From NCBI GenBank assembly GCA_004764695.1, contig SMSO01000031.1, positions 9,087,761-9,151,760 on the forward strand: a stretch of 64,000 nucleotides of DNA, read 5' to 3'. The stretch comes from Schizochytrium sp. TIO01 (taxonomy: Eukaryota > Sar > Bigyra > Thraustochytrida > Thraustochytriidae). Both the position numbers and the translations under genes were made by a program. The notes beneath the pieces are model-generated. The model did not search any database. It saw nothing but the letters and a program-made list of their open reading frames with translations, and had not been told where the DNA came from. Positions 34,599 to 47,604 of the stretch are shown here, one piece after another. The first letter of the stretch is position 1. Every line of letters begins with the position of its first letter.

Positions 34599-37059
34599 TA
34601 CTCATGCTACTTGGGTCTTCTTCGCTGTTTGATGCAGCTTGAGCTTGTTGTTGTTGTTGTTGCTGCTGCTGCTGTTGTTGTTGTTGCTGCTGCTGCTGTT
34701 GTTGTTTACGCAATATTTTTTCCTGTTTCTGCTTTTCCAATTCTGCGATGCGGGCCTCAAGCAACGCCTTCCTGCGTGCTTTGTCTTCGCGTGTGATGTC
34801 CGCAATTTTAGTGCTATTCGAAGCCGTCGGTGCTGAAAATTTGCTTCCTGAAGTAGAATTGGACCCTTCCCTTTTGTTGATATCAGCAGTAGGTTTGTTT
34901 CCAGAGGAGCCACTAAATGATGCTTTTACAGAAACACCTTGCAAGTCATGAGAACCTTTACGTACAATTTTGCTCGCAGCAGCAGGAGTGTTCATGATAA
35001 GCTGAGCAGTGCCCTGGTCCGCAAAAATTTGCGCCGTTTCAATGGTACCAAACTGGGAAAAGTACTCAAAAATAACGTCTTCATCCACCGCAGGGTTGAC
35101 ATTCCAGGACAGATGAACCTCTTTTGACCGAGACGATACCGGGGGGCGAGATAAAGATGCCATGTCTTGTTGTTGATTTGCATCGCGTTTACGACGAGGG
35201 CCCGTCTTCCCTTGTGATTGTTTTGTACTGTCTTCATTCGAACTGTTATGCTGGTTTCGACTTTTTCGATCTTCTGTAGGCCGAACCCAAGTCATAGCTC
35301 CCGAGTGCCGAGAGTCTTCAAGGGAGTCTGAAGATTCCGTAGGTCTGTTAGACGACTTCTTCTCAGGACGACTCCCTCCTCCAAAACCGACAGACCCTCC
35401 AAAGCCTGTAGAGTTGCTTGCGCCGCCCCCAAAGCCTCCAAAGCCAGGGTTAGCGGACGAAGATGTCGTTTTAGAGGCAGATCTGCCAAAGCCCGATGAT
35501 GTACCAAAGCCCGAGGTGGAACCAAAACCGCTAGGAGCCGCTTTTGAAGAGGCTGTTGCCGTAGATGAACCAAAACCAGATCCAGAGCCAAAACCACTAG
35601 GGGTCGCTTTGGAAGAAGAGTTTGTTGCCGTAGATGAACCAAAACCAGACCCAGAGCCAAAACCGCCACCAGAAGAAGAGTTGTTTGCTACAGATGCGCC
35701 AAAGCCAGAGGTGGAGCCAAAGCCATCCGATGCCTTGGGAGTGCTGCCATTTGAACTTTCTTGTCCAGCAGCCTTGCCAAACCCTCCGCCTCCCGCACCA
35801 CTCCCAAATCCTCCAGAGTTCTTGCTTGTGTGTGCCCCAAAGCCTCCTCCCTTGGTACTAGACGCGTTCGTAGCTTCTACCTTAGATCCGAAGCCAAATC
35901 CAGAGGAACTTGCTGAGGATGATGCAAGGGAGCCAAAGCCACCCTGCGAGGTTTGTTTAGTTCGTTGTGTGCTCTCCGCGTTTCTGTTGTTATTATTACT
36001 CCCGAACGAAAAGCCGCTGTTAACGCTATTCCCAGATGGTGATGGAATGGGTGTGCTTCCCTTTGTGCCGAAGCCGAATGAGGACGATCCAGGCTTTTGA
36101 GCCCCGAATCTTTGGGAGCCTTGCTTGCTCGAACCCCCTCCAGCCCCGAATCCAACTGTTCCACTCTTAGATTCATTGTTTTGCCCTCCTGAAAAAGAGG
36201 AACCCACGCCTACATTCAGAGAGGAATTTGCGTCACCGAATCCGCCTGATGCCGAGTTACCAAAGCCGGAAGTGTTTGTGTTTTTGTTGCTGCCAAAACC
36301 ACCTGATGACGACTGCTGCTGCTGCGCGGCCTTGCCAAATCCTCCAAAGCCACTACTCCCTCCGCTTGAAGCTGCATTGTGACCAAAACCGCCGGTGCCG
36401 CTGCTGGATAATGATGAGTTCTGTCCGAATCCACCAGATGATTTCGATTGGCCAAAACCAGTCGATAATGATGAGGAGGACGACGAGGATTGACCAAAGC
36501 CACCTGTGGAAGATGTATTGCGCTTAAATCCGGCCTGCGAGCTCGAAGATTGCCCACCACTGTTACCAAAACCTCCACGCCCCCCTCCAAATCCAGAAGG
36601 ACTCGATGATTTGCCAAAACCAGAGTTTCCACCAAAACCAGTATTTGACGAAGACGCTGCGTTACGACCAAATCCAGAAGATGAAGACGACACCGAGGCA
36701 GACGGTGACGGGGCACTCTGGCCAAATCCTCTATTTGCATTAGTATTCACAGATCCTCCAAAGCCGCTGCTGTTACTAAACCCAGAAGAGCCACCTCCAC
36801 CAGCGCTACTGCCAAATCCAGAATTGCTGTTTCCGCCTCCAAAGGCAGGCATTGTTCCTTGCGAGCTACCAGAGTTTTGCCCGGCGGAAGCATTGTTACC
36901 AAATCCTTGATTTCCGACTCCACCACTGTTAAATCCACCACTGGATTGTCCAAATCCTCTGCCACCAAATCCACTTCTGTTGTTGTTATTGTTGCTGTTG
37001 CTGTTATTGTTGTTGTTGAAACTGTTGTTCGTGGTGTTGTTCTTGCCAAACCCAAACAT
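34555..37059 (-). CDS. FG-repeat nucleoporin-like and RRM region, N-terminal part of the GANP-like gene
   Basis: An 834-residue frame from the ATG at 37059 (MFGFGKN); the longer open frame begins at a non-ATG codon. Residues 1-560 are dense GFG/SGFG repeats with Ser/Asn/Gly spacers, as in FG nucleoporins that line the pore. An RRM-like fold is at about 645-722 (KEVHLSWNVNPAVDEDVIF, FGTIETAQIF, GTAQLIM). A poly-Gln run follows at about 783-804. Human GANP has the same FG, RRM, SAC3 order, so this is likely the first exon of one gene with the frame ending at 29892. A CAA|GTAAGA donor at 34558 supports splicing into it. Confidence 0.85.
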   Translation of the reverse strand: MFGFGKNNTTNNSFNNNNNSNSNNNNNRSGFGGRGFGQSSGGFNSGGVGNQGFGNNASAGQNSGSSQGTMPAFGGGNSNSGFGSSAGGGGSSGFSNSSGFGGSVNTNANRGFGQSAPSPSASVSSSSSGFGRNAASSSNTGFGGNSGFGKSSSPSGFGGGRGGFGNSGGQSSSSQAGFKRNTSSTGGFGQSSSSSSSLSTGFGQSKSSGGFGQNSSLSSSGTGGFGHNAASSGGSSGFGGFGKAAQQQQSSSGGFGSNKNTNTSGFGNSASGGFGDANSSLNVGVGSSFSGGQNNESKSGTVGFGAGGGSSKQGSQRFGAQKPGSSSFGFGTKGSTPIPSPSGNSVNSGFSFGSNNNNRNAESTQRTKQTSQGGFGSLASSSASSSGFGFGSKVEATNASSTKGGGFGAHTSKNSGGFGSGAGGGGFGKAAGQESSNGSTPKASDGFGSTSGFGASVANNSSSGGGFGSGSGFGSSTATNSSSKATPSGFGSGSGFGSSTATASSKAAPSGFGSTSGFGTSSGFGRSASKTTSSSANPGFGGFGGGASNSTGFGGSVGFGGGSRPEKKSSNRPTESSDSLEDSRHSGAMTWVRPTEDRKSRNQHNSSNEDSTKQSQGKTGPRRKRDANQQQDMASLSRPPVSSRSKEVHLSWNVNPAVDEDVIFEYFSQFGTIETAQIFADQGTAQLIMNTPAAASKIVRKGSHDLQGVSVKASFSGSSGNKPTADINKREGSNSTSGSKFSAPTASNSTKIADITREDKARRKALLEARIAELEKQKQEKILRKQQQQQQQQQQQQQQQQQQQQAQAASNSEEDPSSMSNANRGRRQDPFQSK
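34646..34707 (-). repeat. CAA/CAG tract encoding poly-Gln
   Basis: About 20 consecutive Gln codons, mixed CAA and CAG, near the end of the FG/RRM frame, followed by an Ala/Gln/Ser tail. Mixed codons suggest a maintained tract. Confidence 0.9.
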
Positions 37060-40000
37060 AGTGCCTAATTTTGCCTGCAAGTATCGTGGTCAAACCCCTT
37101 TTCTACAGCAGTTCAATTCACAGATTTGTGATCTTGGGGAGGATGTTTTTGCCACAGCGCCAAAATCTGCGCAAAGGCTTGCAAGCAACCCACCAAGGTG
37201 CGAAGATGCACGCTTGGCCGTCTACTAAGTTGAAACCACCTCAGCTTGAGCCCGAATCCCGGGCGCCGCCAGTCTCTGCCAGGTAGTGAGCGCCAACCGC
37301 CCAGGCCGTCACGTAAACCAGGTATGCTCTGCGGACCAAGCAGAGCAGGCCACGAGCGTGTCGCAGGCCCGGTTGTGACTTTGAAAGGTGCCCCTCAATT
37401 CGTCGACGTCAAGAAAATCATTCGAATCATTCAAATCTCTCATTCATTCTCTTTCATTCTCTTTATAGATTAAACTGTCAATATGTGGTCGGAAAAATAG
37501 TTATGCCGGTTTTCCCGTCATGCTTTCGTTCAGGTGGTGTGGAAGAGATCATGAATGAATTGAGAACAGCAAATTAGCCTTGCAGTACCATAAATAATCA
37601 AATTTTGTGTGAAGAGCAGATAGACTTATGATATTGGTTTGCTAAGATATAAGTAGTGATAATCGCTTTCTAATTAAGCATGCCCAGGCGAAATTTGCAA
37701 TGAGGTTAATGAAGAATATGGAAATGTTGCGATGAGGAGTTCACTAGCGCTATTAACTGTGGCTCATCTTATGAAATGAAACGCAGCATTTGAATGATTA
37801 CCTTTTGTTGCGAAACTTCAGGATACTGTCTTGCTTGATGCAAAGCTTAAAGTTATCAGTATGAATGGTGATTTCTGCATGTTTTAACGTTGATCGAGAT
37901 TGATCTACATCGAGTCACGTTTCTCTGTACCCTTATTCACCTCTAAAGACTAAGGCTCTGTTATAGCACTCATTACCTGAAATCGTGAAAATGAAGATAT
38001 TAAGAGAACTGATTACTTATGATCTAGTCCCTACTTCGACCGGCGCACCAACTCATACCAATCATTCTATTCGAGATTGTCAACGCATCAAGCCTTCCTC
38101 CTTGAGACGCAAAAGACGCAAAAGGCACTTGGCCTTTGAAAGAGAGCTTTACAGTTGTTTCTATAGACACTCGCAGAAGGGAGGACGGAGTGTTTGATAC
38201 TGTCTGGGTAATGATTCAGATTCCCTTTTATGACTTCAACATCAACAGAAAACTCTGTCTATCTACCCGCGCCATCCTTCGTAGCGAAGCTAAATTGTCT
38301 TGCAAAAGCTCAGATTGGGTAGATCACAGTCATATATGCCTGACGCCCTCCTTTTTGGTGAACTGGACAGCCAATAGTTCACTGATAACGTAACACACTT
38401 TTTGCGCTGGCGCCTCCAGAATGGGAGATTCATAGGTACTTGCTCAACACGCACATCCGCGCCTTGATGAGAATACAATTGGGGATGCGTCTGATTGGTC
38501 TTGAACTAAGCAAGTCCGACTCTGAAAACGAAGAGAACCTTGAATTCTCGTCTCGTCATTCCGGACCTCTGCAGACCTGAGTTAGCAATTTTTTTTCGCG
38601 TGACCTGATTTTGATTTGGTACCCTACATTTTGCTGCAGTGTATTCTTTTTATCATTCAAATTGAACGCAGAGAACTTTGTGTCACTGAACAGGCACTGA
38701 AGGCTGCCATGCTGGAAGTGTTGTTTGTAGTCCAATGTAACTCACGAATCACGTTATGCGATCTGATTATGCAACAGCAAAACAGCAATATATTGTCAAG
38801 GATGGTTCTATGTCTGCATAGTCGACGCAAATACTTCGTTTCGGGGATAGCTTGGCGCACCTCTGGTCCTGCTATTTGTAGCGAAATTTGCAAATTTACA
38901 TAAATTTTAAAACGCCATATTTACTTATTCAGCAGAACGTTGAGCCTGAGACCATAAACGTCGAGAAGTCGCCAGATTAGCAAAATTTCTAATTAGGCCC
39001 TGCTATCTGGAAAGAGTGAGATGCAGTAGGTATCTAGGATAGACTATTCTAGTCATGAATGACAACTGCCGGGAGGGAGACAAAAACGAGCTAATAATGA
39101 CACACAGATTGAACCTAGGCGAGAAATCATTGCCAATCCAGGAGCTCACAAAGGTTCTAGATACCTGCCGAGTTCCAGCTCTGGAACGTGGCGCATCTTA
39201 TTGACAGACAAATGCCAAGATACGACTGTGTAGATGATGATAGGTATGGGCACACGAGTACAACTCAACATATACACGAAGAACAAAACCTGAAGGGGGA
39301 GGTGATAGCGCACTACCTCAGCACAAGACAAAGGAGGACATGTGCTGCTCGGCTGAACGCGCGCAAGTACTTCATACAGTAAACGTCTCTTGAACAGCGA
39401 AACCTCTCTGTCCGTAAGCCGGAAAGTGAAGATCTGCAACGTGAAGATCTGAAGATCGCAAAGTTCAACTTTTGAGAGAACATAAGGCAACTTGCCGCGA
39501 GTGTCGCAATTCAAACCACAAAAAGCTGTGCTTACTTTACGATGGAGTCCTGTAACGAACCACGCCTTACCACTTTTCGAAGAGATCTTGCCAGCTCATA
39601 AACGTCAACCTTTCAAAGGTTTCTTGTTGTAGTCTGAAATCGATGAGGGGCCTCTCACTTCACCAACAGAGTGGTAGGTCCTACTTGTACATCAAAGGCA
39701 GCTCCAACAAACAATCAAATCAATCGATGACTTTCCCATTTGAGAGGTCATAAGCGTCTGGGGATTCTGACTCGTGACCCTTCAAAGCGAACAGGAGAAG
39801 TTAGCAAGCAAGCAGGCAAGCAGGTAGCGAGTATGGCTCAAACGTGGTCCTATTTCCTTTTGACATCCCTTTTAAGACCTTACTCTATATACTCGTGCCG
39901 TAACGAGAATCTTCGTTTACTTCCCTTGGGAGATTATGCGGTGTTGAGTTCTTTCTGATATAGCAAGCCCTGGCATTGCAATGGTATCAAGATACTTTGA

Positions 40001-41660
40001 CAGCTTTTCATCAAACCCATCAATATAGGTATCGAAGAATTTTAGATTGTCAAAGCGCTTCGAACTACACTACCATAGTTTGGCATCTTACAGACTAGCT
40101 CTCCACGCATAAACTGAATTTCTCCACGTTACAGTCCTTCTTCAGAGGAAAACAAAAAGCTCCTTTAAATGTGTTTAAGACAGACGAAGCAGTTAACAAT
40201 ATAGCAGTTTCACTGAAGGCAATAAACCTATATATCATCATTCAGGGTGAACTTAGCCATCGAGGTTTGTAAGCCTTCCATTACAGTGTCCAGTAGTTAT
40301 CACGTTTCAGCTGTCTTTGGAAACCAGAGTTTTGTGTGGCACCAGGCCTGATCAGCACGGGACGACATTGCCTCGGGTCTAGTTGCTGGTTTTGTTCTGA
40401 ATTCCCGTACCATGAAGACATTTTAATCATTACCTTCACATGTCTGAGTCCGGGTCGCTTAAGTTGGTTGGCGCAGGGCAATGATAAGTTTTGGGATTGA
40501 CGTTCTGTAGAATGACTTACATGCGTTGACTCCGAGTTTACAAGAGTTGGAGAGAAATTATTGTTAGACTTTCACAATTCAAAGGGAGGACGTGAAGAGA
40601 CGATTTAAAACAATCGTTGTGATTCTTCTCATTGATAGTAAGCAAGGCCAATGTGCATGCATTTCTTGCCGTCGGCCCATGATCTACAGACACGAGTAAT
40701 GTTTAGGCGTTTGCTAATATGCATTTGACCTTTGAAGTGAACGTTGGTTGGTAGTTGGTTCTGGGCTTCGAGGTTCAAGCTGAAGTAGTTTTTATGTTGC
40801 TTTAACACACAGATAACAGCTCTCAGCAAAACGGGATCATAGTGCTTCTTCGATGAAAGAAAGAGTAGTATCAACGAGCAAATTGCAACAAGATCTTGAC
40901 CACACTGATTTGTGTTTCACAAACGAAGGCCAACCTACAGAAACAAATCAAGGTGTTTTGCATGACTTTGGGTATATCTCTGTTCTGCTTCTGAGTTGTT
41001 TTTTCATCTCAGCTGTCTTGCTCAAGGCCAAAACAATGCTTCAATGAAGGCAGTGTTAGACATGAAAAATAAAAACGAAACATTAAATGCTCAAATTCTT
41101 CCTGGAAAATTGAAATTTTTATGCATTCTTATAAAACATCTCTCCCAAATAAGTAAGTATGTGGTATGTGTTAAAATTTTATACCTATGCCAATACACGA
41201 TATATATGTATACGTATATTTACATATAATTTTTTTTTGTTTGAATAGGGGCTTTTTTAAAATTCTAAATGCAGCACTGTTTCCAATTTGAAGAGCCAAA
41301 CTATTGCTTATACCCTCTTAATCATTATCGTTTGATGTCAGCTCTCACCTACGGTATGACTGATAAGTGGCTTTTTTTCAGACTCTACAATGAGGTTTGC
41401 TCGTCGCACTGCCAATTCTTAAGAACTATGAATGATTATTTTAAAGTATTTTAAGAATTAAAAGCTTTACAAATTGAAAGAGAAATCAATGACTTCATTT
41501 TTTTCTATGCAAGTTTTTATAGGGTATTAGTTCCATGAAGAGCTGGAAGAAAGCAAATAGCAGGAAAAGGTGATGATAGCCCATTATAGATAGCATCCGC
41601 ATGAGCTTATTAGTCGTTTGTCGGCTCATTCATTCTCGTATACAACTGCCGTCGAAGAAG

Positions 41661-41930
41661 TCAGAGCTCCGACTGCGCACGGATTCCAAGCACGCATAAC
41701 ACCGCTTCGGTGAGGCCGCGTGAAGCCTGTGCGGCGTAAACTCGGCCGCTCTCAGCCTCCTTGTGCACCAAACCATTGGTTGGCGGCCAGTTTCGCGAGT
41801 CTGGAGCACGGTTCCTGCGTTGACAGAGCCCTATTGCCTGTAAGTGACTATTAGAATCAGGAGGATTGACCCAAATTCCACTTTCAGAAGCGGTCTCGAG
41901 CGGCATCTTCCATATTTTAATTTCATGCAT
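41661..41930 (-). CDS. small hypothetical protein on a GC-rich island
   Basis: An 89-residue frame from a true ATG to TGA with coding-like codon use, on a GC-richer island within AT-rich flanks. Composition is polar and mixed; no motif or signal peptide is recognised. It could be a small gene, a conserved exon or a structured RNA whose sequence happens to be open. Confidence 0.3.
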   Translation of the reverse strand: MHEIKIWKMPLETASESGIWVNPPDSNSHLQAIGLCQRRNRAPDSRNWPPTNGLVHKEAESGRVYAAQASRGLTEAVLCVLGIRAQSEL

Positions 41931-44900
41931 GAGAAAGTGCAGCTTTAACTAGAAGCAGACTATACACCTTCGGCTATATGTGTACTAGGTACCTATGAAA
42001 CAACATGTTGCTATCGGCACTCTACTCTCCATAGTCCGATGGTACTCATAAATCAGTGTTTTCACTTATCCAAAAGCTCGATTTGAAGCATACTCTAGAG
42101 AACCATACCATTCAGTTTTATAATTATAAGTAGTTACAGGTGCTTTATTGCCATGCGATATTTCATCAACATAAGTTTTAACCAAGTAGCTCGCATCGTC
42201 GAAGAAATTATTTAAATGAAAAACATTATTTCATGAATATATACTGGAGCGTTGTACTGAATACTCACCTATGATCCTTCAACAATAATCTTTTATATTC
42301 AAGCCTATTTAATTTTTTCATTTCAAAATTATGACTAAAACTAGTTTCCTAATAGTACAGCGTCGTAAAGCTGTCTTTTCAGGTATTTTTCATTCTAAGT
42401 GCAAGCCTGTAGCACTATTGCGAAAGATGCATTTCGAATTGCTGAGATACCCTTCTTTCTTGAAAGAGGTTTCTGAAGAATTCTAAAAAATGTAGATTAT
42501 TGTGTTCTTTTTCAATACAACAAACAACATCGCGATGACATAATATAACACGTGCTTACCTATTTAGAGAATATGAATCAGAGCTGTAAAAGTAAATACT
42601 AGGACTGGGATAATTCTCTCTTTCATTTCAATCTATGTGCAAAGCCAACAAATAATTTATAGTGTAAGGTCAATTTAAGGAAAAACTAGGAGGTCCCTAG
42701 TAGCTAGTTTCTCTTCAAGATTTAATGATTCAGGTTAAACCTTAGTCAGTTCTTCGTTAATATGGACGTGAAGATATGGACGCGAATAAAATAGGAGTGA
42801 CAAAGGACTTTGGTTTCTTACTTTAATGAATGACATTCTTTCGAAAAGACATGCCAGTGGCGTTTCCTAGCAAATGAGGACTGCAAAATTTCTGGTGCTC
42901 TACTTTGCCTTAAAATCATTCCATGAGATCGTCAGATGAGAAAATTTAGAAACTGTCGATGTAACCCTAAGTTAAATGTATGGAAATAAAATTTTTGAAA
43001 GAAACAAAGCCATTCTCTCCCTTTCTTGCGGAACTTCTAAGATCCCATTCTTAGTTGTATTCAAGGCCACTCATTTCCTTCTTTGTCGAAACATAGAGAT
43101 ACATTTGCAGATACGCCATTCAATGGTAAAATCAAACTCTGGTCAAAATTCGTAAGGTTTCATCTTTAAGTTCACTACAAGTATCTCAAGTATTGTGAGA
43201 CACGAGCCGTTCGAGCATTTATATTTGGTCTTTTGATTAGATACTACTATTTGATACCATTGATTTAAAACACCATTCCGAGTTTTCTGGCGTTTGTAAG
43301 TGCGTACCTGGTACCTACCTACATACTCGAGAAATAGATCTTGAGCACAATGACAGCAATAGGAAAGTATACTTGGGTCAACTCAAAGAGAAAGTTAATA
43401 TGATGCTTTGCAGGGATGATTAGTTTAGACTTTACAACAGTAGTTATCAAATTGTGATTGTTTATGCATCAAAGTATCCTCAACCGTCTTGCAAATGCCA
43501 CTAAGTATAGATCGAAGCATTACTATTTCCACGAAGACTGTAAATGACAATATAAGCTAGTATCGCCCTCGAAGCAACTATTCCATCTTTCTCGTTTTCC
43601 CATTTTCGCGAACGACAAACCAGTGAATAAGTAAAAACCATTGCATTCTGCGCCATCTCATGGCGACTTCATAATTTTCCTTCGCGACAGAAAGAAAACT
43701 ATGAGAACAGATGTGAAAGAATCATTTTGTTTGAATATATTTCTAAGTATTGTAAAACGTTTGTTTGTTTTTTGTAAGGAGATCGCTGCTGAGAGTGCTC
43801 ATCTCTTCTTCGAATACAAAGTCCGTACTATCTTACTAGCTAGCTAGTGTAGTACTTTGTTTCTTTCTTCTGCATGGTGGCTGCTCGATCAAAAGGCAGC
43901 TGCAAAAGAATTAACAAAATTAAGTTTGCACCCTTGAGATAGTCGAGTCTTGGGACTGAGAATAAACGCAGACCAAGAGCTTTAAGTTGAGAATATCAAT
44001 ATGGAAATATCTTAGACAACCAATCTCTTCGAGAATCTGTCATAAGCTAGACTTGCCGCTAGATTTGCCACATAACCTGCAAGTCTACTTCACAGCATGC
44101 AAGCCGGAAGTCAGCTAGTTGGTACCCATCGCTATTGCAGGCAGACAATGAATCATTGGTAACTTTCTTCTGCTTTTTTTTTCCCTTCAGAATATTTTCA
44201 ATGGATAGTACTAGGTACTCTTAAATTGAAATAAAATAGTAAACATATTTTCTAATATTGTTTTATATTTTCTACTCTTTCTTTTTTTTCTTTTTTTTTC
44301 TTTTTTTTAATCCTGAAATATTTTTAAATTTCCCGGTTCATAGCTCAAAATGTGATCGTTATGCGATCCCAACACTATTATATCCTCGTCCTCGTCTAAT
44401 ATGATAAAACTATCAGGTCCTCCCTCCATAAATCTTGTTGGTACGAGTCTTCACAAATACCTAAACTACTAATCGCTTCTTTCAATACACCTGACTTCAG
44501 ATCAGGCCTTCACTTGCGGTGCGCTTCCTCGCAATCCACCTCGAGCGGTTAGTAGTTAATTAGAACCTATTAAGACCCCTATCCTACCTACCAACTCACA
44601 CTGGAGTACAAGTTTTTAAAAAAATTTAGCGATGCAGATAAGTAAAAACCCAAGCCCATTACTACCAATTTCTTTGAAGTCTGATTATGCAGCAGAAACC
44701 AGGAAGGTCGGTTAGTAGGCCTGAAGCTCCAGTAAGATGGAAAGAGGTCAGTCGCGCTTTTTCTTAGAAACACGACCTCGGGTCACCGTTACTGACCAAC
44801 CAATCACTACCAACCAAAGGGAATCTCGGGGTCCCGTACCATACAATGATAGACCCGTGGACCATGATCACTTAGTTACTTTACTTTACCTAGTTAGTAA

Positions 44901-46428
44901 ATGGGCTCGTGAGACAATTCGATATGCAGCTTGAAAGTTAGCTCTAAACCATTGCAAACCTCGAGACAGTCGTGACAACCTGGTTCTTACTAGGGCGGCT
45001 TGGCAAACTCCTTCTTCTATGGAGCGTGCTCTGGAGCAAGCTTTTTGACTGCGATTAAGTTACCATCTAGATTTTTGTGCAGAAACGATAGAAGGAAATA
45101 TAATAGTAAGCAAAGATCAACAGAAATGAATGAACGAATGAATGAAAGCATTGCTGTGATTTAATTGGAGAAGTGTTTATGTGAGACAATTGAGACGAGT
45201 TTTTAGTAATAGAACACAGTGGGCTGCTAACAAACAAGTGTGTTGCGAAATTGCGAGTCATTTCATTATGTAAACTGATCAAAATATGTAGACAAGTTTT
45301 GCTTTCCGAATGAAATTGAGTGAAGTATTCTACATTTGTCATGCATGAATAACCGCAAACATACTACTATTAGATTTTCAATCAGTCATATGAAATCTAG
45401 CTTTCACAGGCAGGATCAGGAGTGCTTGTCAGCGAAAGGCGTAGAAAGCGACTGCGCTATGGGCTCACATAGACCAACTTTCTTATGCACAGGAGGCTAT
45501 CAACCCCTGCTTTATTTAATTACTATGTGATGACGATTATCCGCTTTCAGCTGCTTTCCCCCCCATTTCTTTTATAAATGTTAAAAATAAAAATAAAGTA
45601 TTTATGACGTCACTGATAGGTACTTTCAGAACTGCCAGCCCATTGTCCCCAGCAAGCGTATCAGAGTGTATTCAACTCATTCAAAGCAAAATCTCATCAC
45701 CATATCATAAACAATTCAGCTTCTGTACTGAAGGCCTGATTTTGCTCATGGCTAAGCATGTTTGTGAAGAGATTGAGTGACGAATCTCGCATCTTCTTTG
45801 CCTTTCAAAGTGTATTCTTGCTCGAGAAAGAATATTTTGAGTTTTTTTGTTTTGTTTTTGATAAAAACATTTTTCATATTTATTTTTTTAATAATTGAAA
45901 ATCTCAAAAAATGGCCTGTTAGTCGGTTTCTTTCTTCCATATTCATAGTTCCATGCTTCCTTACAATAGCTAGCTAGCCTTTCCCAGTTAAATCCATGCT
46001 CCATGAACCTCCTGTGCTTCTAACTTCATATCTCGCATACACATAATATCCAATCGTATTTCGCCTGACAACTGCGTGGGACGTTCGAATTCTATAATTT
46101 ATCTTCCGCTTGATTTCAAAGCTCTCGAGGCACAATAAAGAACTCAACATCCTCTTTGTGGCTGTTGATGGTTTGTTTTCTCCGACTTAAAGCATCGCTA
46201 GGATCCTTCAACTACCTACCAAACTCTGCCGCTGAGAAGAGAGAATGGGCTTGATGTGGCTTAAACGCTAGCTTGTTACAGAGCTCAAGGTAAAGAGGAA
46301 ATCTAACCTCAGTATATGATACTATATATTGCACGATTTTCTTTAGCCTTCCCAAACTCTAATGCATCTTTTATTAATTTACATTTTTATGTTTATGAAT
46401 GATTTTTCACTACTCCTAACAACAAGAA

Positions 46429-46474
46429 CAAAGAGAAGAAAAATGAGAAGAAAAATGAGAAGAAAAATGAAAAG
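46429..46474 (+). repeat. short 12-nt direct repeat
   Basis: About three tandem copies of AAATGAGAAGAA in a purine-rich tract. Confidence 0.75.
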
Positions 46475-47604
46475 GGATGTAGTTACTTCTTCGATGTAGC
46501 TTACTTTTCGCAGAAAAGAAACGGTGACGATAACTTCGTGCTCTCAGAAGAGAGTCAACAGCTGTGGAGCAGATGCTTTACAACCTGCGTAGATAGACCA
46601 CTATCGGCTGTGATAGTTGGTAATTGCAACATATGCTAGCATTTTTTTTTTATTTTAAAAGAAATAATTTTGAAAGGAAAGCAATTCCTCTGCATTTCTT
46701 TTTCTACAGGATTCTGTCACAGGCGCGCTCCCATAATTGGTAGCTCTATTGAGTTAGTAAAGAATTTGAATTCGAGTTCATAAACATCAAAGTTACAAGA
46801 ACAAGAACAGATCATTAAAAAAATAATTTTCTTTTTTTTTTTTAAATGTAGTTTCCTAAAAAGTATTTTTTAAAAGTAAAATGTTGAAAATGTTGAAAAT
46901 TGGATGAGTAGGAAAGAAAAGCGTCGCATATTCGTTTTCCCATGACTGTATTGGTTCTTCATTCTCCTCGTTTGTCACCTGACCCATCTTCGATATTCAT
47001 GTCCTTCTCCTCGTTTGTCTCCATGTATCTCTCTCTCTCCTCGCTCGTTGCTACCCAAGAAACAAATATTAATGCTTTTTACCAGAAACAAATGAAATAA
47101 GCAAAATGAAAGAAAACAACGTCGTCACATAGTAACAAATAGTAAAATAAAGAAAAGAGAGAATTACTACCCAGGGGCCTAGCACTAGCAGTCCTTCGTC
47201 ATCGCTCATCACTCGTTCATTCCTCGTTCAATCCTCCTCCCTAGTTGCTCTTGCTGCTGCATCTTGAACTCGCGGAGCTGAGGCCTTTCGTGGCGGCGTG
47301 GAGCGGCTGCGTGCCTTGTGCCTCTTTCTCCTTTTCCCTTCTCCTTCTTTCTGCCGTCAATCTGCCGTCTACATTTGTTCTGGGTCATCTGCTCGCTTTA
47401 GAATCCCTCAAGTTTCATCTTCGACCTTGCCAATATTGCGCCGGTCTCTTCTTTCTTTCAAGTGCGCGGAGAGCAAACAGTTGATAGTAGAACCAAGACC
47501 CAGCCTTGGAACATCTTTGCAGTCGAAGAGCAAAGAGAAAAGAGTGAAAGGATAGAGCAAGAATCAAAAAGCAAGAAGCAAAATAACAAAGCAAAGGGTG
47601 AGAA

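Larger units (their letters stand above)
37060..47604. other. 10.5 kb AT-rich gene desert with scattered coding-like islands
   Basis: No gene with a recognisable product. Stretches with coding-like codon use but no placed gene model: plus strand about 38136-38393, 38640-38903 and 39200-39382; minus strand about 40629-40850 and 40281-40505. The part 41950-47200 is mostly AT-rich with homopolymer runs. A 12-nt repeat (AAATGAGAAGAA) occurs about three times at 46429-46474. The fragments look like gene or mobile-element relics. None shows a transposase, reverse-transcriptase or integrase motif. Confidence 0.45.
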
